Shown here: piece after piece, positions 15,363-24,794 of the stretch
Layout of the letters: every line of letters starts with the position of its first letter
Numbering within the stretch: the first letter of the stretch is position 1
Source: Spirosoma arboris
GTDB lineage: Bacteria; Bacteroidota; Bacteroidia; Cytophagales; Spirosomataceae
Length of the DNA: 64,000 nt
Direction of reading: 5' to 3'
Assembly: GCF_009754945.1 (NCBI RefSeq)
Contig: NZ_WPIN01000021.1
Location: forward strand, 1 to 64,000
Notes under the pieces: generated by a model
The model's input: only the letters and a program-made list of their open reading frames with translations
What the model was told of the DNA's origin: nothing
Database searches by the model: none
Made by a program: the position numbers and the translations under genes

Positions 15363-15367
15363 ATCGT

Positions 15368-15447
15368 TTTTCTGACCGGATTTGCCGGATGAACAGGATT
15401 TTTCTATAAATAATGATTCTGTTCATCCGGCAAATCCGGTCAGAAAA
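15368..15447. repeat. CAGGAT-family inverted repeat, diverged copy 2
   Basis: Perfect 29-bp arms at 15368-15396 and 15419-15447 around a 22-base loop. The layout is that of copies 1, 3 and 4, but CAGG is partly replaced by CCGG in both arms at once, so pairing has been kept while sequence changed. Confidence 0.8.
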
Positions 15448-15573
15448 TAGTTCAACAATTACGCCCCTAGGAGTTCATTCAACTGGTAAATATCCTATTT
15501 TATTGAAGCTTGCGGAACAACCTATCTATCAATTTTGTAGATATATACGAATACATACCTGCCTATTTATATC

Positions 15574-17106
15574 ATGGCGAAACGAAAAAAATCTACCGAA
15601 AAAGGCCCCGATGTTGTTTTGATTGGAGCCGGTATTATGAGCGCTACGTTGGGCGTGTTGCTGAAAGAACTGCAACCCGACTTAACCATTGAAATCTATG
15701 AGCGTTTAGATAGCGCAGCCGCTGAGAGTTCCGACGCCTGGAACAACGCGGGAACGGGTCACTCGGCCTTCTGCGAACTGAACTACACACCCGAAAAAGA
15801 AGACGGCTCCATCGACCCATCGAAAGCGATTAAAATTGCAGAATCGTTTGAGCAGTCAAAGCAGTTCTGGTCGTACCTGATTCAGCAGGGTTTTCTGCAC
15901 GATGCCCCTAATTTCATCCGGTCCATTCCGCACATGAGCTTTGTTTGGGGTGACGACAACGTAGAATACCTCCGCAAACGTTTCGATGCTCTCCAACAGA
16001 ACTACCTCTTCCACGGCATGCAGTATTCCGAAGATCCAGCACAACTGGCCGGTTGGATGCCTCTCGTCATGGAAGATCGCGACCCAGATCAGCCTGTGGC
16101 CGCTACTCGCATGGACATTGGTACCGATGTGAACTTTGGGGCCTTAACCCGTGCTATGTTTCGGCGATTGTCCGATATGCCGGGAGTTCGGTTATACTTC
16201 GCCCATGAAGTTCGCGACCTTTGGCGATCTAAATCGCTCGGTGGCTGGAAACTAAAAGTTGAGAACGTAACGACGAATCAGGAGCGCGAAATTCAAACCG
16301 ACTTCCTGTTTATTGGTGCCGGTGGCGGTTCGCTGCGCTTACTTGAAAAATCCGATATTCCCGAAAGCCGGGGATTTGGTGGCTTTCCCGTGAGTGGTCA
16401 ATGGCTCAAATGCGTGAACCGGGAAGTAGTAGAACGGCATCAGGCAAAAGTGTATGGCAAAGCGTCGGTGGGTGCCCCGCCCATGTCGGTGCCGCATTTG
16501 GACACCCGTATGATTGATGGCAAGCGCGAATTGCTGTTTGGACCCTACGCTGGCTTTTCGACCAAATTCCTGAAAAGCGGCTCCTATATGGATCTGCCAA
16601 AGTCTATTCAGTTGAGCAATATGGCGCCCATGCTCATGGCGGGTCTGCACAATGTTCCGCTAACTAGATACCTCATCCAGCAGGTTATGCAATCGCCGGA
16701 AGATCGACTGAATGCCTTACGGGAATATTATCCTGATGCGAAACTAGAGGATTGGGAGCTGGAGATTGCCGGCCAACGGGTGCAGGTTATCAAAAAAGAC
16801 GAACATGAAGGGGGCGTACTTGAATTTGGTACCGAAGTAGTTAGTGCTGCCGACGGCAGTATTGCGGCTCTTTTGGGTGCCTCGCCCGGTGCCTCAACTG
16901 CCGTTTCGATCATGCTCGATTTATTAAAGCGTTGCTACCCGGAAAAACTCGCAACCGAAGCGTGGCAAACTAAATTAAAGAAAATGATTCCGAGTTACGG
17001 TCAGGTTTTGGCCAACAATCCAGAACTCGGGAAGGAACTCCGGAAACAAACGAGTGAGGTACTAGGCTTAGGCACCTATGAATATACCTCTGAAGTTACG
17101 CAATAG
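15574..17106 (+). CDS. mqo: Malate:quinone oxidoreductase
   Basis: A 510-residue FAD enzyme, typical length. It oxidises malate to oxaloacetate and passes electrons to the quinone pool at the inner face of the membrane. The FAD-binding start VVLIGAGIMSATLGVLLKEL, the ESSDAWNNAGTGHSAFCELNYTP block, GAGGGSL, and FGPYAGFSTKFLK are all characteristic. With fumC at 41167 it covers two consecutive citric acid cycle steps, though the genes are far apart. Transcribed alone. Confidence 0.96.
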   Translation: MAKRKKSTEKGPDVVLIGAGIMSATLGVLLKELQPDLTIEIYERLDSAAAESSDAWNNAGTGHSAFCELNYTPEKEDGSIDPSKAIKIAESFEQSKQFWSYLIQQGFLHDAPNFIRSIPHMSFVWGDDNVEYLRKRFDALQQNYLFHGMQYSEDPAQLAGWMPLVMEDRDPDQPVAATRMDIGTDVNFGALTRAMFRRLSDMPGVRLYFAHEVRDLWRSKSLGGWKLKVENVTTNQEREIQTDFLFIGAGGGSLRLLEKSDIPESRGFGGFPVSGQWLKCVNREVVERHQAKVYGKASVGAPPMSVPHLDTRMIDGKRELLFGPYAGFSTKFLKSGSYMDLPKSIQLSNMAPMLMAGLHNVPLTRYLIQQVMQSPEDRLNALREYYPDAKLEDWELEIAGQRVQVIKKDEHEGGVLEFGTEVVSAADGSIAALLGASPGASTAVSIMLDLLKRCYPEKLATEAWQTKLKKMIPSYGQVLANNPELGKELRKQTSEVLGLGTYEYTSEVTQ

Positions 17107-17160
17107 CTTTAGCAATCTTTCCCGAAAGCGTTGAACCTCCGGAAAGGGTTAATTTATAAT

Positions 17161-17175
17161 GACCCTGAAAGGGTC
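17161..17175. repeat. Small hairpin GACCCTGAAAGGGTC
   Basis: Perfect 6-bp stem around three bases directly abutting the large palindrome that follows. It may help end mqo transcription. Confidence 0.5.
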
Positions 17176-17300
17176 GAATGTTTATAGAAAGTGAGGTAGT
17201 GTGTGCGGGCATGCCGTAGGTATGCAACAAACATAGTCTAGGTCAAATAGCATACCTACGGCATGCCCGCACACACTACCTCACTTTCTATAAACATTCG
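17175..17300. repeat. Perfect 51-bp-arm inverted repeat
   Basis: Arms 17175-17225 and 17250-17300 are exact complements over all 51 bases, with a 24-base loop. It lies between the ends of mqo and the propeller gene, which converge. No gene or transposase is inside. Such length without a mismatch implies recent formation, gene conversion or active upkeep. Confidence 0.95.
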
Positions 17301-17337
17301 ATACCTAACGGCATCGTAAGCGTCATCTATCGCACCC

Positions 17338-19815
17338 TCAATTATACCGAAGCATTGTTGATGCCTGGCAAGCCTTGTCGGCTTTAAACCGAATCCAACG
17401 GGCCTGAAAATCCCTGGGAAATTCATAATTGGTGGTTTTTCCTGGCTCAACCGTAATTGTCTTATAGGCCATCCAGGGGCCATTGCCCACGGGATCGGCT
17501 TCAATAGTGAACGTTACCGGTACGGTTGACTTGTGAGAAAGCTGCAAACTCCGTCGGTCATAAAACCCAATTAAGTACGGATCGGAGACTTCATCAGCTT
17601 TCACGGCTGTGTTGTTCCAGGGGCCACCGTGACCCGTTGGCTTGCCTAGTTTCCACAAATCATCAATGGCTCCAGCCCAGACGGCTGCTTTTTTATCATC
17701 CGATACAATAATGTGCTCATTTTTTGCCGCCGATTGCAGATCAATGCCCGTCATAACCAGCAGACCACGGTAGGAAGCATAATCATTAATACGAAGGTTG
17801 TGAGAAGCGATTGGGCGTATCTTGGCGTATCCATCAGCATTTTCGGCAGGGAGTTCATAAAACGTACCGTGGCAGTTGAACATATCCCGCTCCGTGGCCA
17901 CTTCCCGGCAAATCCGTAAGGCACCCTGATTTGTTAGATTGGTATACGTATCGTTGCCCAACGGTAGTCGCCAGCGTCGTCCTTTATCATCCACCACCAG
18001 AATACTCGCTTCATCGACTGTTACAGCTTTCTGCGGGATGGCGAATTTATCGTTAATGAACTTCAGCATGTCAGCATCGTCTTTCCGGCGTAAGTTCATG
18101 CTGCCATCCAGTTCATAATAGCCTACATCGGAAGGTTGGCCGCCTTTGTACGTCAGCGCGGCCATGCCCAACGCCCGTCTATTTTTGCCCAATCCGTATA
18201 GCAAACCGCCCGCTGTATTCGCCGTATTAACGCTGCTCAGGCCAGAAAAAAGCGAGTTGGTTGCGGAGGTTCGGGTATCAGTATCCGCGTAAAAGAAATG
18301 CGCCGATAGGTTAGCCGTTTTGCCAGGCTTAATACGAATCCACTCACCAGAAGCATCTGCCGCGAACGCAACATGGGCAGCACTTCGGGCACCAACAGTC
18401 GTTGTTTGCAATGGGACCCAGTTCCCTTTACCGGTTTTATCGACTTCAAACGTAACGACTACCTCGCCATCGCTGTTGTTTTGCACCCAGGCCGAGCGGT
18501 TGGACCAGCCGGCAAACAAAAATGGGTCTGAAGTTTCGTTGGCTTTGATTGCCTCATTCAACCAAACGGCACCTTCGGCGGTGTTAGGACCAAGTTGGTC
18601 GGGTAAGGTAAGAGAGGTAAACCATAGATTTGAATTCGATTGACCAGGGCCTTCGAGGTTGCCTTTGGCTTTTCGCTTGTTCAGAAATTCCTTTTGCGCC
18701 GAGTCGTCACAGCCAAACACCAGTTGTTCATTCCAGCGGGTGTAGTCGCCAATCACTTTCAGGTAGGCCGACCGGGGACGAATACCAGCCGTACTACTGG
18801 CCGTAAACGTTTCAGGGAATCGCCAGAACATACCGTGCATTGTCATCAGATAATCAGCCTTTTGTACTGTACCGACGTCTCGAATACGCGGCCATTCGGT
18901 ATTCCAGCCGTGCGCGCCATCGTAGGAATGGCTGGCTTTGGGCAACCGAAAAAAATGCCAGCCCGTCTTCGCATCCCGAGTTCCCAATAGAACAGATTTA
19001 TGATCCCAGCCAGTAGCCCAAATCGGGTCAGTTTCGGGGTTCTTATTGCCATAAATACCGCCGGGGCCAGTCACTTCGACAAACTGGTTTCGGCGTACGA
19101 CTGTCCAGTCTTTACCATTCCACTCCGAGAGTGATCCAGAAGGAATATCGAACTGCTCAAGCGCTTTTTGACCTGGCTCTCCATTGTTTGAGTACACCGT
19201 TACACCCTGTCCCGAATAGAATCCTTTCCCATGAGCACCCGGCAATAGGGACGAGTGCTGATTATTCGACTCGTCAGTTCCTTTTGGATTCTTGACGTTA
19301 TTATCCTCATAGAGCATCGTGGGAGTCAGGGTGTTTACGTCCACTTCGTAAAAACCCTCCTCCATGGTTGCATAATAAATTTTCCCCTTTGGATCGGTCA
19401 GATGGCGGGCATTGCCGGTATGGCGACCAGGCATTACTTTGTAAGGAATAACCCGCACATTCGCCTTACTATCAATGGCGTAGGGGCCAATAAAAAGCTG
19501 GTTGCTTTCCGGGTGAATCATCCGATTGGCAGGTGTACCGCCAATGCTTTCAGTCCGAACGATCTGCTTCAAATCCGGATTTATTTCGTACAATTTATCT
19601 GATGATCCGAAAGGTAAATGCGGGCCATACGTAACAACCCAGAGTTTGTTGGCCCAGGGAACAACGGCCCCCGTCCCACATTCTCCTTCGTTATTGTACA
19701 TCGCCAGGTGCGGATAAATACCACTATAAGACGGCAACTTCGACTGGGCATTTACCGACTGATGAAGCCCCATAAGCCATCCCAAAACAGCGGCTAAACG
19801 AATATATTTTTTCAT
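17338..19815 (-). CDS. Secreted beta-propeller-like protein of a SusCD operon
   Basis: An 825-residue exported protein with signal peptide (1-23, ending VNAQ). The first 400 residues contain many short beta units with WVVTYGP, MIHPESNQLFIGPY and similar strings, consistent with a propeller. Two copies of a roughly 90-residue beta module occur at about 415-510 and 735-825 (shared SDPFLFAGW/SDPYLIGFY, then WIRIK/WIRFK). It is the third gene after susC and susD, so it probably binds or processes the nutrient taken up by that system. No catalytic motif was recognised. Confidence 0.75.
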   Translation of the reverse strand: MKKYIRLAAVLGWLMGLHQSVNAQSKLPSYSGIYPHLAMYNNEGECGTGAVVPWANKLWVVTYGPHLPFGSSDKLYEINPDLKQIVRTESIGGTPANRMIHPESNQLFIGPYAIDSKANVRVIPYKVMPGRHTGNARHLTDPKGKIYYATMEEGFYEVDVNTLTPTMLYEDNNVKNPKGTDESNNQHSSLLPGAHGKGFYSGQGVTVYSNNGEPGQKALEQFDIPSGSLSEWNGKDWTVVRRNQFVEVTGPGGIYGNKNPETDPIWATGWDHKSVLLGTRDAKTGWHFFRLPKASHSYDGAHGWNTEWPRIRDVGTVQKADYLMTMHGMFWRFPETFTASSTAGIRPRSAYLKVIGDYTRWNEQLVFGCDDSAQKEFLNKRKAKGNLEGPGQSNSNLWFTSLTLPDQLGPNTAEGAVWLNEAIKANETSDPFLFAGWSNRSAWVQNNSDGEVVVTFEVDKTGKGNWVPLQTTTVGARSAAHVAFAADASGEWIRIKPGKTANLSAHFFYADTDTRTSATNSLFSGLSSVNTANTAGGLLYGLGKNRRALGMAALTYKGGQPSDVGYYELDGSMNLRRKDDADMLKFINDKFAIPQKAVTVDEASILVVDDKGRRWRLPLGNDTYTNLTNQGALRICREVATERDMFNCHGTFYELPAENADGYAKIRPIASHNLRINDYASYRGLLVMTGIDLQSAAKNEHIIVSDDKKAAVWAGAIDDLWKLGKPTGHGGPWNNTAVKADEVSDPYLIGFYDRRSLQLSHKSTVPVTFTIEADPVGNGPWMAYKTITVEPGKTTNYEFPRDFQARWIRFKADKACQASTMLRYN

Positions 19816-19838
19816 TGAAATCGAAAAGTTTCTTTCTC

Positions 19839-19907
19839 ACAGGATTTACAGGATGAACAGGATTTCCTTTTTCTAAATAATAATCCTGTTCATCCTGTAA
19901 ATCCTGT
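19839..19907. repeat. CAGGAT-family inverted repeat, copy 3
   Basis: Perfect 26-bp arms at 19839-19864 and 19882-19907, nearly the same sequence as copies 1 and 4 except GATGAACAG in place of GATAAAACAG. It sits inside the operon between susD and the propeller gene, so it must be read through if they share a transcript. Confidence 0.85.
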
Positions 19908-19933
19908 CAGAAAAGTTTGAATTAAATAAATAA

Positions 19934-21418
19934 CTATTCCCAACCGGCATTCTGCGTCAATTTCGGGTTAGCCTGGATTTCTTCCAGCGGAATAGGGTAA
20001 TAGCGGTGTTTGGCTTGCGGAGTGCGCGTTGGATAAACGTCGTTTACTGCTTTGGGAATAACCGTCAGGAACATATTGGTCCGGGTGAGATCGAACCAGC
20101 GGTCGGCTTCGGCGAAGAGCTCCCAGGAGCGTTCCTGAAGAACGGCAGCAATAAAGTCGTCTTTGCTGAGTCCCGGCGTCAGATCGGCCATACCCGCCCG
20201 TTTGCGAATGGTGTTGATGTAGCCATAAGCGGTGGCCGTTGCCCCATTCTGACGCGCTTCAGCCTCTGCAGCAATCAGATACACATCGGCCAGCCGAATG
20301 ATCGGGAAGTTACAGTTGTTGGCTTCGGCAATCGAATTAGGGTCGCGGTACTTACGGATCAGAACACCTTTGGGCGTAATGGGCGTGACGTCTTTTTGGT
20401 GAACGATACTACCCGAAACATCCCGATAGGTCGTATCCAACAATTGGCGACGTTTATCTTTAGGATCGAAGGAATCGAAGAAAGCCTGATAGGCGAACCA
20501 GGAACCATACGATACTTTGGCATAATCGGGTCCACTACTGTTTTTGGGGCCCGCAATACCCATAACGGTTAACCAGCGGCTGGGCGTTACCCGATCAGCC
20601 TCAACAGCCCACATATTTTCGACACGGGCCGCATCCTCTTTGTCGACATCGAATACATCCAGCACGTTCGTCATCAGTGAATATTTACCCGAATTGATGA
20701 CGGCCTGCGCCAGCTGCAACGACTTCGCCCAGTCTTCATTATACAGTGCAACTTTGGCGTAAAGCCCCTGAATCGCTTCTTTCGACGGGCGCCCTTTTAC
20801 CAAACTGGCTGAGTAAGAAGGCAGTCCGGCAATCGCTTGATCCAAATCGTTGTAAATCTGCTTGTATACATCGGCACGTGGACTTTTAACAACGAGTGCT
20901 TCGGTTTCGCTCGTGCTGGCTTTTGTTTTTATAGGGACTTCGTTGAACGTCTTGGTCAGCGTCCAGTGATAAAGACCACGTAGCGCGTAAGCTTCGGCTA
21001 CAATTTCCGTCCGGCGCTGTGCATCCATCTGAATCGAGGGCACTTTTTCGATTACCCAGTTGGCATTTTCAATACCCTTGTAACTGAATCGCCAGACACC
21101 CTGTGGCCCTTCCGTTTCATGGCGACCTGAATTTCGTTGCGCCGTGAAATAAGGATCGTACGTAAACAAGGTGATCGTATTGCGACCAACCACACCACGA
21201 GGATAAGCTTGATCGGCCGCAAAATCTGAAGCGGCCACTAACGGAAACCCATATAGGTTGATCAGCGAACCAGCGCTCGACGTAAGTCCGGCTTCCGCAT
21301 CCGACGCCGTTTTATAAAAATTAGTCGTAAAAATGGACGAATACACCGATTCTTCCAGTTTGCTGCACGACAACGTCAGGCCCGACAAAGCCATCAGCAG
21401 CAGGGTTTGTTTTTTCAT
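19934..21418 (-). CDS. SusD/RagB family outer membrane lipoprotein
   Basis: A 494-residue SusD-like nutrient-binding lipoprotein. The lipobox is in LSGLTLSCSKLEES (Cys18), so it is anchored to the outer membrane surface. The family's TPR-like helices are seen, for example AYALRGLYHWTLTKTFNEVP and LYAKVALYNEDWAKSLQLA, and the C-terminal RIADVYLIAAEAEARQNG and LFAEADRWFDLTR motifs are typical. It acts as a lid on the SusC channel encoded just upstream, catching oligosaccharides or peptides. Confidence 0.95.
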   Translation of the reverse strand: MKKQTLLLMALSGLTLSCSKLEESVYSSIFTTNFYKTASDAEAGLTSSAGSLINLYGFPLVAASDFAADQAYPRGVVGRNTITLFTYDPYFTAQRNSGRHETEGPQGVWRFSYKGIENANWVIEKVPSIQMDAQRRTEIVAEAYALRGLYHWTLTKTFNEVPIKTKASTSETEALVVKSPRADVYKQIYNDLDQAIAGLPSYSASLVKGRPSKEAIQGLYAKVALYNEDWAKSLQLAQAVINSGKYSLMTNVLDVFDVDKEDAARVENMWAVEADRVTPSRWLTVMGIAGPKNSSGPDYAKVSYGSWFAYQAFFDSFDPKDKRRQLLDTTYRDVSGSIVHQKDVTPITPKGVLIRKYRDPNSIAEANNCNFPIIRLADVYLIAAEAEARQNGATATAYGYINTIRKRAGMADLTPGLSKDDFIAAVLQERSWELFAEADRWFDLTRTNMFLTVIPKAVNDVYPTRTPQAKHRYYPIPLEEIQANPKLTQNAGWE

Positions 21419-21439
21419 GGGAAAACAATGAGTGAAAGA

Positions 21440-21525
21440 GTGAATGAGCGAAAGAGTGCGTGAGTAAAAGGGCAGTTTAGTAGCCTATAACAGCTCTTCA
21501 TCGCAATGGAGAAGCGCTCATTCAC
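21440..21525. repeat. Imperfect inverted repeat between susC and susD
   Basis: Core arms GTGAATGAGCG (21440-21450) and its complement (21515-21525) within a longer region rich in GAATGAG-like units on one side and CATTCACTCATTCGCTC on the other. A related element lies upstream of fumC. Confidence 0.55.
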
Positions 21526-21536
21526 TCATTCGCTCT

Positions 21537-24500
21537 TTAAAAGGTTATCTGTAAACCGCCCAGATACGACCGGGCAATGGGGTATGTTCCGTTATCGATG
21601 AACTGCGTAGTCGCGTTGCCGAAATTGTTCACTTCCGGATCGTAGCCAGAATAATTCGTGATGGTAAATGCATTATTGGCACTTACGTAAATCCGAAGTT
21701 GACTAATGCCTTTGATTTTGGCCGGGCCGACGTTCGGGAATGTGTAACCCAGTGAAATGTTTTTCAACCGAACGAATGAAGCATCCTCAACGTATCGATC
21801 CGAAATGGGTAACCGGCCGCCCTGAAATCCACTGGCATATTCATTATTCGGATTCGTTGGTGACCAGCGATTCGCCAGACCCGCCAGCACATTCTGCTGG
21901 CCCAGCGCTGTTTCGAACGTATAGCGGAACAGATTCATGAGCTTGTTACCCTGCACACCCTGCACAAACAGGTTCAGGTCGAAGCCCCGATAGCGGAGGG
22001 ACGATGAGAAGCCGAAAATGTATTTGGGTTGCGAATTGCCCACGATTAGTTGATCGGCTGCGGTAATGGTGCCATCGCCATTGATGTCCTTTACTTTTTG
22101 ACCACCCAGACGTCCATCATAACCCGGCACAATCGCATCACCGGTTTGACTGATGCCATCGAATATATACGTCCGGTAAAGTCCCATTGGATACCCAACT
22201 TTGAGCAATGCATAAGCCGAACGCGGTAGTTCATCCAGAATCCCGTCGAGAGCCAGTACCTGATTTTTATTGAAGGTAATATTGGCCGACGCATCCCATT
22301 GTAGATTCCGGCCACCACCCGGCAGAATCCGGCCATTGACGGCTAGTTCAACGCCACGATTCTGAATTGAACCGAAGTTTCCGGTCAGTGCTGTGTAGCC
22401 TGATGACATAGGTAATACTTTCTGAAACAGCAGGTTATCAGTGCGTTTGTTGTAATAATCGGCAACAAGCGACAGGCGATTGTGGAACAGGCTAACATCC
22501 AGCCCAATATCGACCTGTGTTGATCGCTCCCACTTCAAATCCGGATTCGGAATGGCGGCAGGGTTGATGCCCGTAACGGGGTTATGATTGTAGTTGTAGT
22601 TCAAACCCGATGCGCTAACTGTAGCCAATGACTGATAGGGATCAATGGCTCCGGCATTCCCGGTAATCCCCCAGCTTCCACGCAGTTTTAAGTCAGAAAT
22701 AACCGGCACCGATTTCATAAACGATTCTTCCACAATGCGCCACGCACCGGCTACTGCGGGGAAAAATCCGTACTTATTATTCTCGCCAAACTTGCTGGAG
22801 CCATCGGCACGAGCCGTCAAATCCAGAAAATATTTGTCCTTATAGCCATAGTTAATCCGGCCCAGGTACGAATCCAGCCTGGACTTACTTTTGTCACTAT
22901 TAATACGTTGATTTACGGCCAACCCAACCGAATTATTCTCGGTTACATCGTTGGGAAAATTAGATGCGGTTTGATTATAGTTCTGATTTACATTGGCTTG
23001 TGTAGCTAACACAGCCGTAACCGTAAGGGTATGATGTTCAGCCAATCGGGTTCGGTACGTAAAAATGCTTTCGTGCAGCAGCGTCCGGCTATACGAACTG
23101 GTATTCGAGGCATTGCCACCACCCGATGCCAGTTGGGACTGACTCAGCAGCGATAAAGGCGAGTAATATTCCGAGAGTGTATTCCCCAGATCGGCGTTAA
23201 AGCTGGGGCGATACGTTAAGCCCTTCAGCAGTGAAAACTCAATATATACATTCGCCAGAATTCGCTGGGTCGTCTGCCGATTGATGGGCGTAATGTAGTT
23301 CAGTGGGTTTGAGACCTCCTGATACTGGCCATTCATCTGATCCTGAAAGGGAAACACGCTGCCATCTGCCCGATATGGTACCAGCGTTGGTGGAGCAGCA
23401 ACGGCCGCCCCCAATACCCCCGCCCGGCTGCTGGTCACGTCGGAACCCGTTCCGCCTACGCCAACGCCGTTGTTCACCGAGTAGCCATAGTATAAACTGG
23501 TGCCAACCCGAACACGGTCTGACAGGCGGTGGTCGATGTTTGACCGGAATGAATATCGGGTAAAGTTTGAGTTTTTAATGATCCCGTCCTGATTGAAATA
23601 GTTCAATGAAAGGGCCAGTTGCGTTTTCTGATTACCGCCCGATACTGAGAGTTGGTGACTTTGCATAGCGGCTTTCCGGAAAATCAAATCCTGCCAGTTC
23701 GTCCCTTGCCCAAGCGTTGTGGGATCGGCATAAATGGCCCGTTTATAGACTTCATTTTCGAGTTGGGCAAATTGCTGGGCGTTCAACACATCCAGTGTTT
23801 TGTTAACCTGTTGCACACCACCGTAGCCATCGTAACTAACCCGCGTGCCTCCATCTTTACCACGTTTTGTCGTGATCAGCACGACACCATTTGCGCCCCG
23901 AGCGCCATAAATGGCTGTCGTTGAGGCATCTTTTAGTACTTCAATCGACTCAATATCATTGGGATTAATTTGCGAAAGCGGGCTCACGTCAGAAATACCG
24001 CCACTATTGGAAATCTGAATACCGTCAATCACATACAATGGTTCAGAGCTGCCGTTAATCGAGTTCGTTCCCCGAATTCGTACGCTGACATTGCCGCCCG
24101 GAGCACCTGAATTTTGGGTGATTTGTACCCCAGCTACGCGTGCCTGCAATCCCTGCGCTACGTTCGCAACGGGCGTTTGTAGTAGGTCAGCGGCTTTAAC
24201 GGAAGCAATTGAGCCCGTTGTTTCAATTTTCCGTTGCGTACCATAGCCAACCACAATCACTTCTTCCAGGGCTTTTGTATCGGGCGTAAGTTGTATGTCG
24301 ATAGTTGTACGGTTACCAACGGTTATTTCCTGACTCAGATAACCCACAAAACTGATTACGAAGACAGCTGTATTCGTTGGAACGGCCAGTTGAAACTGAC
24401 CTTTGCTATCGGTAACCGTTCCGCGTTGTGTACCCTTAAGCAATACACTCACACCGGGTAGCGTCACTCCTTTTTCGTCGGTAATTGTTCCCGAAACGAT

Positions 24501-24620
24501 TCGGTCATCAGCCAGGATTGTTTCGGCGGTGATGTTACCGATATGTGGGCTTCCCTGGGTAATAAGGGGCAAAAACCACCCGGAAAAAACAAGGCAGTAC
24601 AGTAAAAGTTTTTGTCGCAT
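21537..24620 (-). CDS. SusC/RagA family TonB-linked outer membrane protein
   Basis: A 1027-residue TonB-dependent transporter. A signal peptide (about 1-24), a carboxypeptidase-regulatory-like domain (GTITDEKGVTLPGVSVLLKG to VGYLSQEITVGN), the TonB-box-like VIVVGYGTQRK, a plug domain with IRGTNSINGSSEPLYVIDG, and a long beta-barrel ending in aromatic GGLQITF are all present. It imports a glycan or peptide together with the SusD partner downstream. The start at 24620 (MRQKLLLYCLV) gives a proper signal peptide; an ATG 141 bases upstream does not. Confidence 0.95.
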   Translation of the reverse strand: MRQKLLLYCLVFSGWFLPLITQGSPHIGNITAETILADDRIVSGTITDEKGVTLPGVSVLLKGTQRGTVTDSKGQFQLAVPTNTAVFVISFVGYLSQEITVGNRTTIDIQLTPDTKALEEVIVVGYGTQRKIETTGSIASVKAADLLQTPVANVAQGLQARVAGVQITQNSGAPGGNVSVRIRGTNSINGSSEPLYVIDGIQISNSGGISDVSPLSQINPNDIESIEVLKDASTTAIYGARGANGVVLITTKRGKDGGTRVSYDGYGGVQQVNKTLDVLNAQQFAQLENEVYKRAIYADPTTLGQGTNWQDLIFRKAAMQSHQLSVSGGNQKTQLALSLNYFNQDGIIKNSNFTRYSFRSNIDHRLSDRVRVGTSLYYGYSVNNGVGVGGTGSDVTSSRAGVLGAAVAAPPTLVPYRADGSVFPFQDQMNGQYQEVSNPLNYITPINRQTTQRILANVYIEFSLLKGLTYRPSFNADLGNTLSEYYSPLSLLSQSQLASGGGNASNTSSYSRTLLHESIFTYRTRLAEHHTLTVTAVLATQANVNQNYNQTASNFPNDVTENNSVGLAVNQRINSDKSKSRLDSYLGRINYGYKDKYFLDLTARADGSSKFGENNKYGFFPAVAGAWRIVEESFMKSVPVISDLKLRGSWGITGNAGAIDPYQSLATVSASGLNYNYNHNPVTGINPAAIPNPDLKWERSTQVDIGLDVSLFHNRLSLVADYYNKRTDNLLFQKVLPMSSGYTALTGNFGSIQNRGVELAVNGRILPGGGRNLQWDASANITFNKNQVLALDGILDELPRSAYALLKVGYPMGLYRTYIFDGISQTGDAIVPGYDGRLGGQKVKDINGDGTITAADQLIVGNSQPKYIFGFSSSLRYRGFDLNLFVQGVQGNKLMNLFRYTFETALGQQNVLAGLANRWSPTNPNNEYASGFQGGRLPISDRYVEDASFVRLKNISLGYTFPNVGPAKIKGISQLRIYVSANNAFTITNYSGYDPEVNNFGNATTQFIDNGTYPIARSYLGGLQITF

Positions 24621-24689
24621 AATATTCAGATATTTATAGTTTCTATGCCAATTGTTCTCGCAGATTGATTCAAGCCAAATGCGATGATG

Positions 24690-24697
24690 CAAAGGTA
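24690..24697 (-). promoter_or_regulatory. Candidate -7 promoter element of the susC operon
   Basis: TACCTTTG on the minus strand, 69 bases upstream of the susC start, an exact TAnnTTTG match. No good -33 element is seen at the right spacing, as might be expected for a promoter that needs an activator. Confidence 0.45.
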
Positions 24698-24794
24698 ATT
24701 TTGGACTATATGGTGATTGGTACGTGAGGTTGCTCATTTTGTTGATCGAAATTATGGACAACTTAACTAGCTAAAGTACAGCGGATTAGCGCAT

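Noticed and set aside
15413..15692. Short plus-strand ORFs before mqo
   Set aside because: They start inside an inverted repeat and overlap mqo in another frame; no family similarity seen.
17175..17300. Large palindrome as an insertion sequence end
   Set aside because: There is no transposase, no inner gene and no target duplication; it is only a fold-back.
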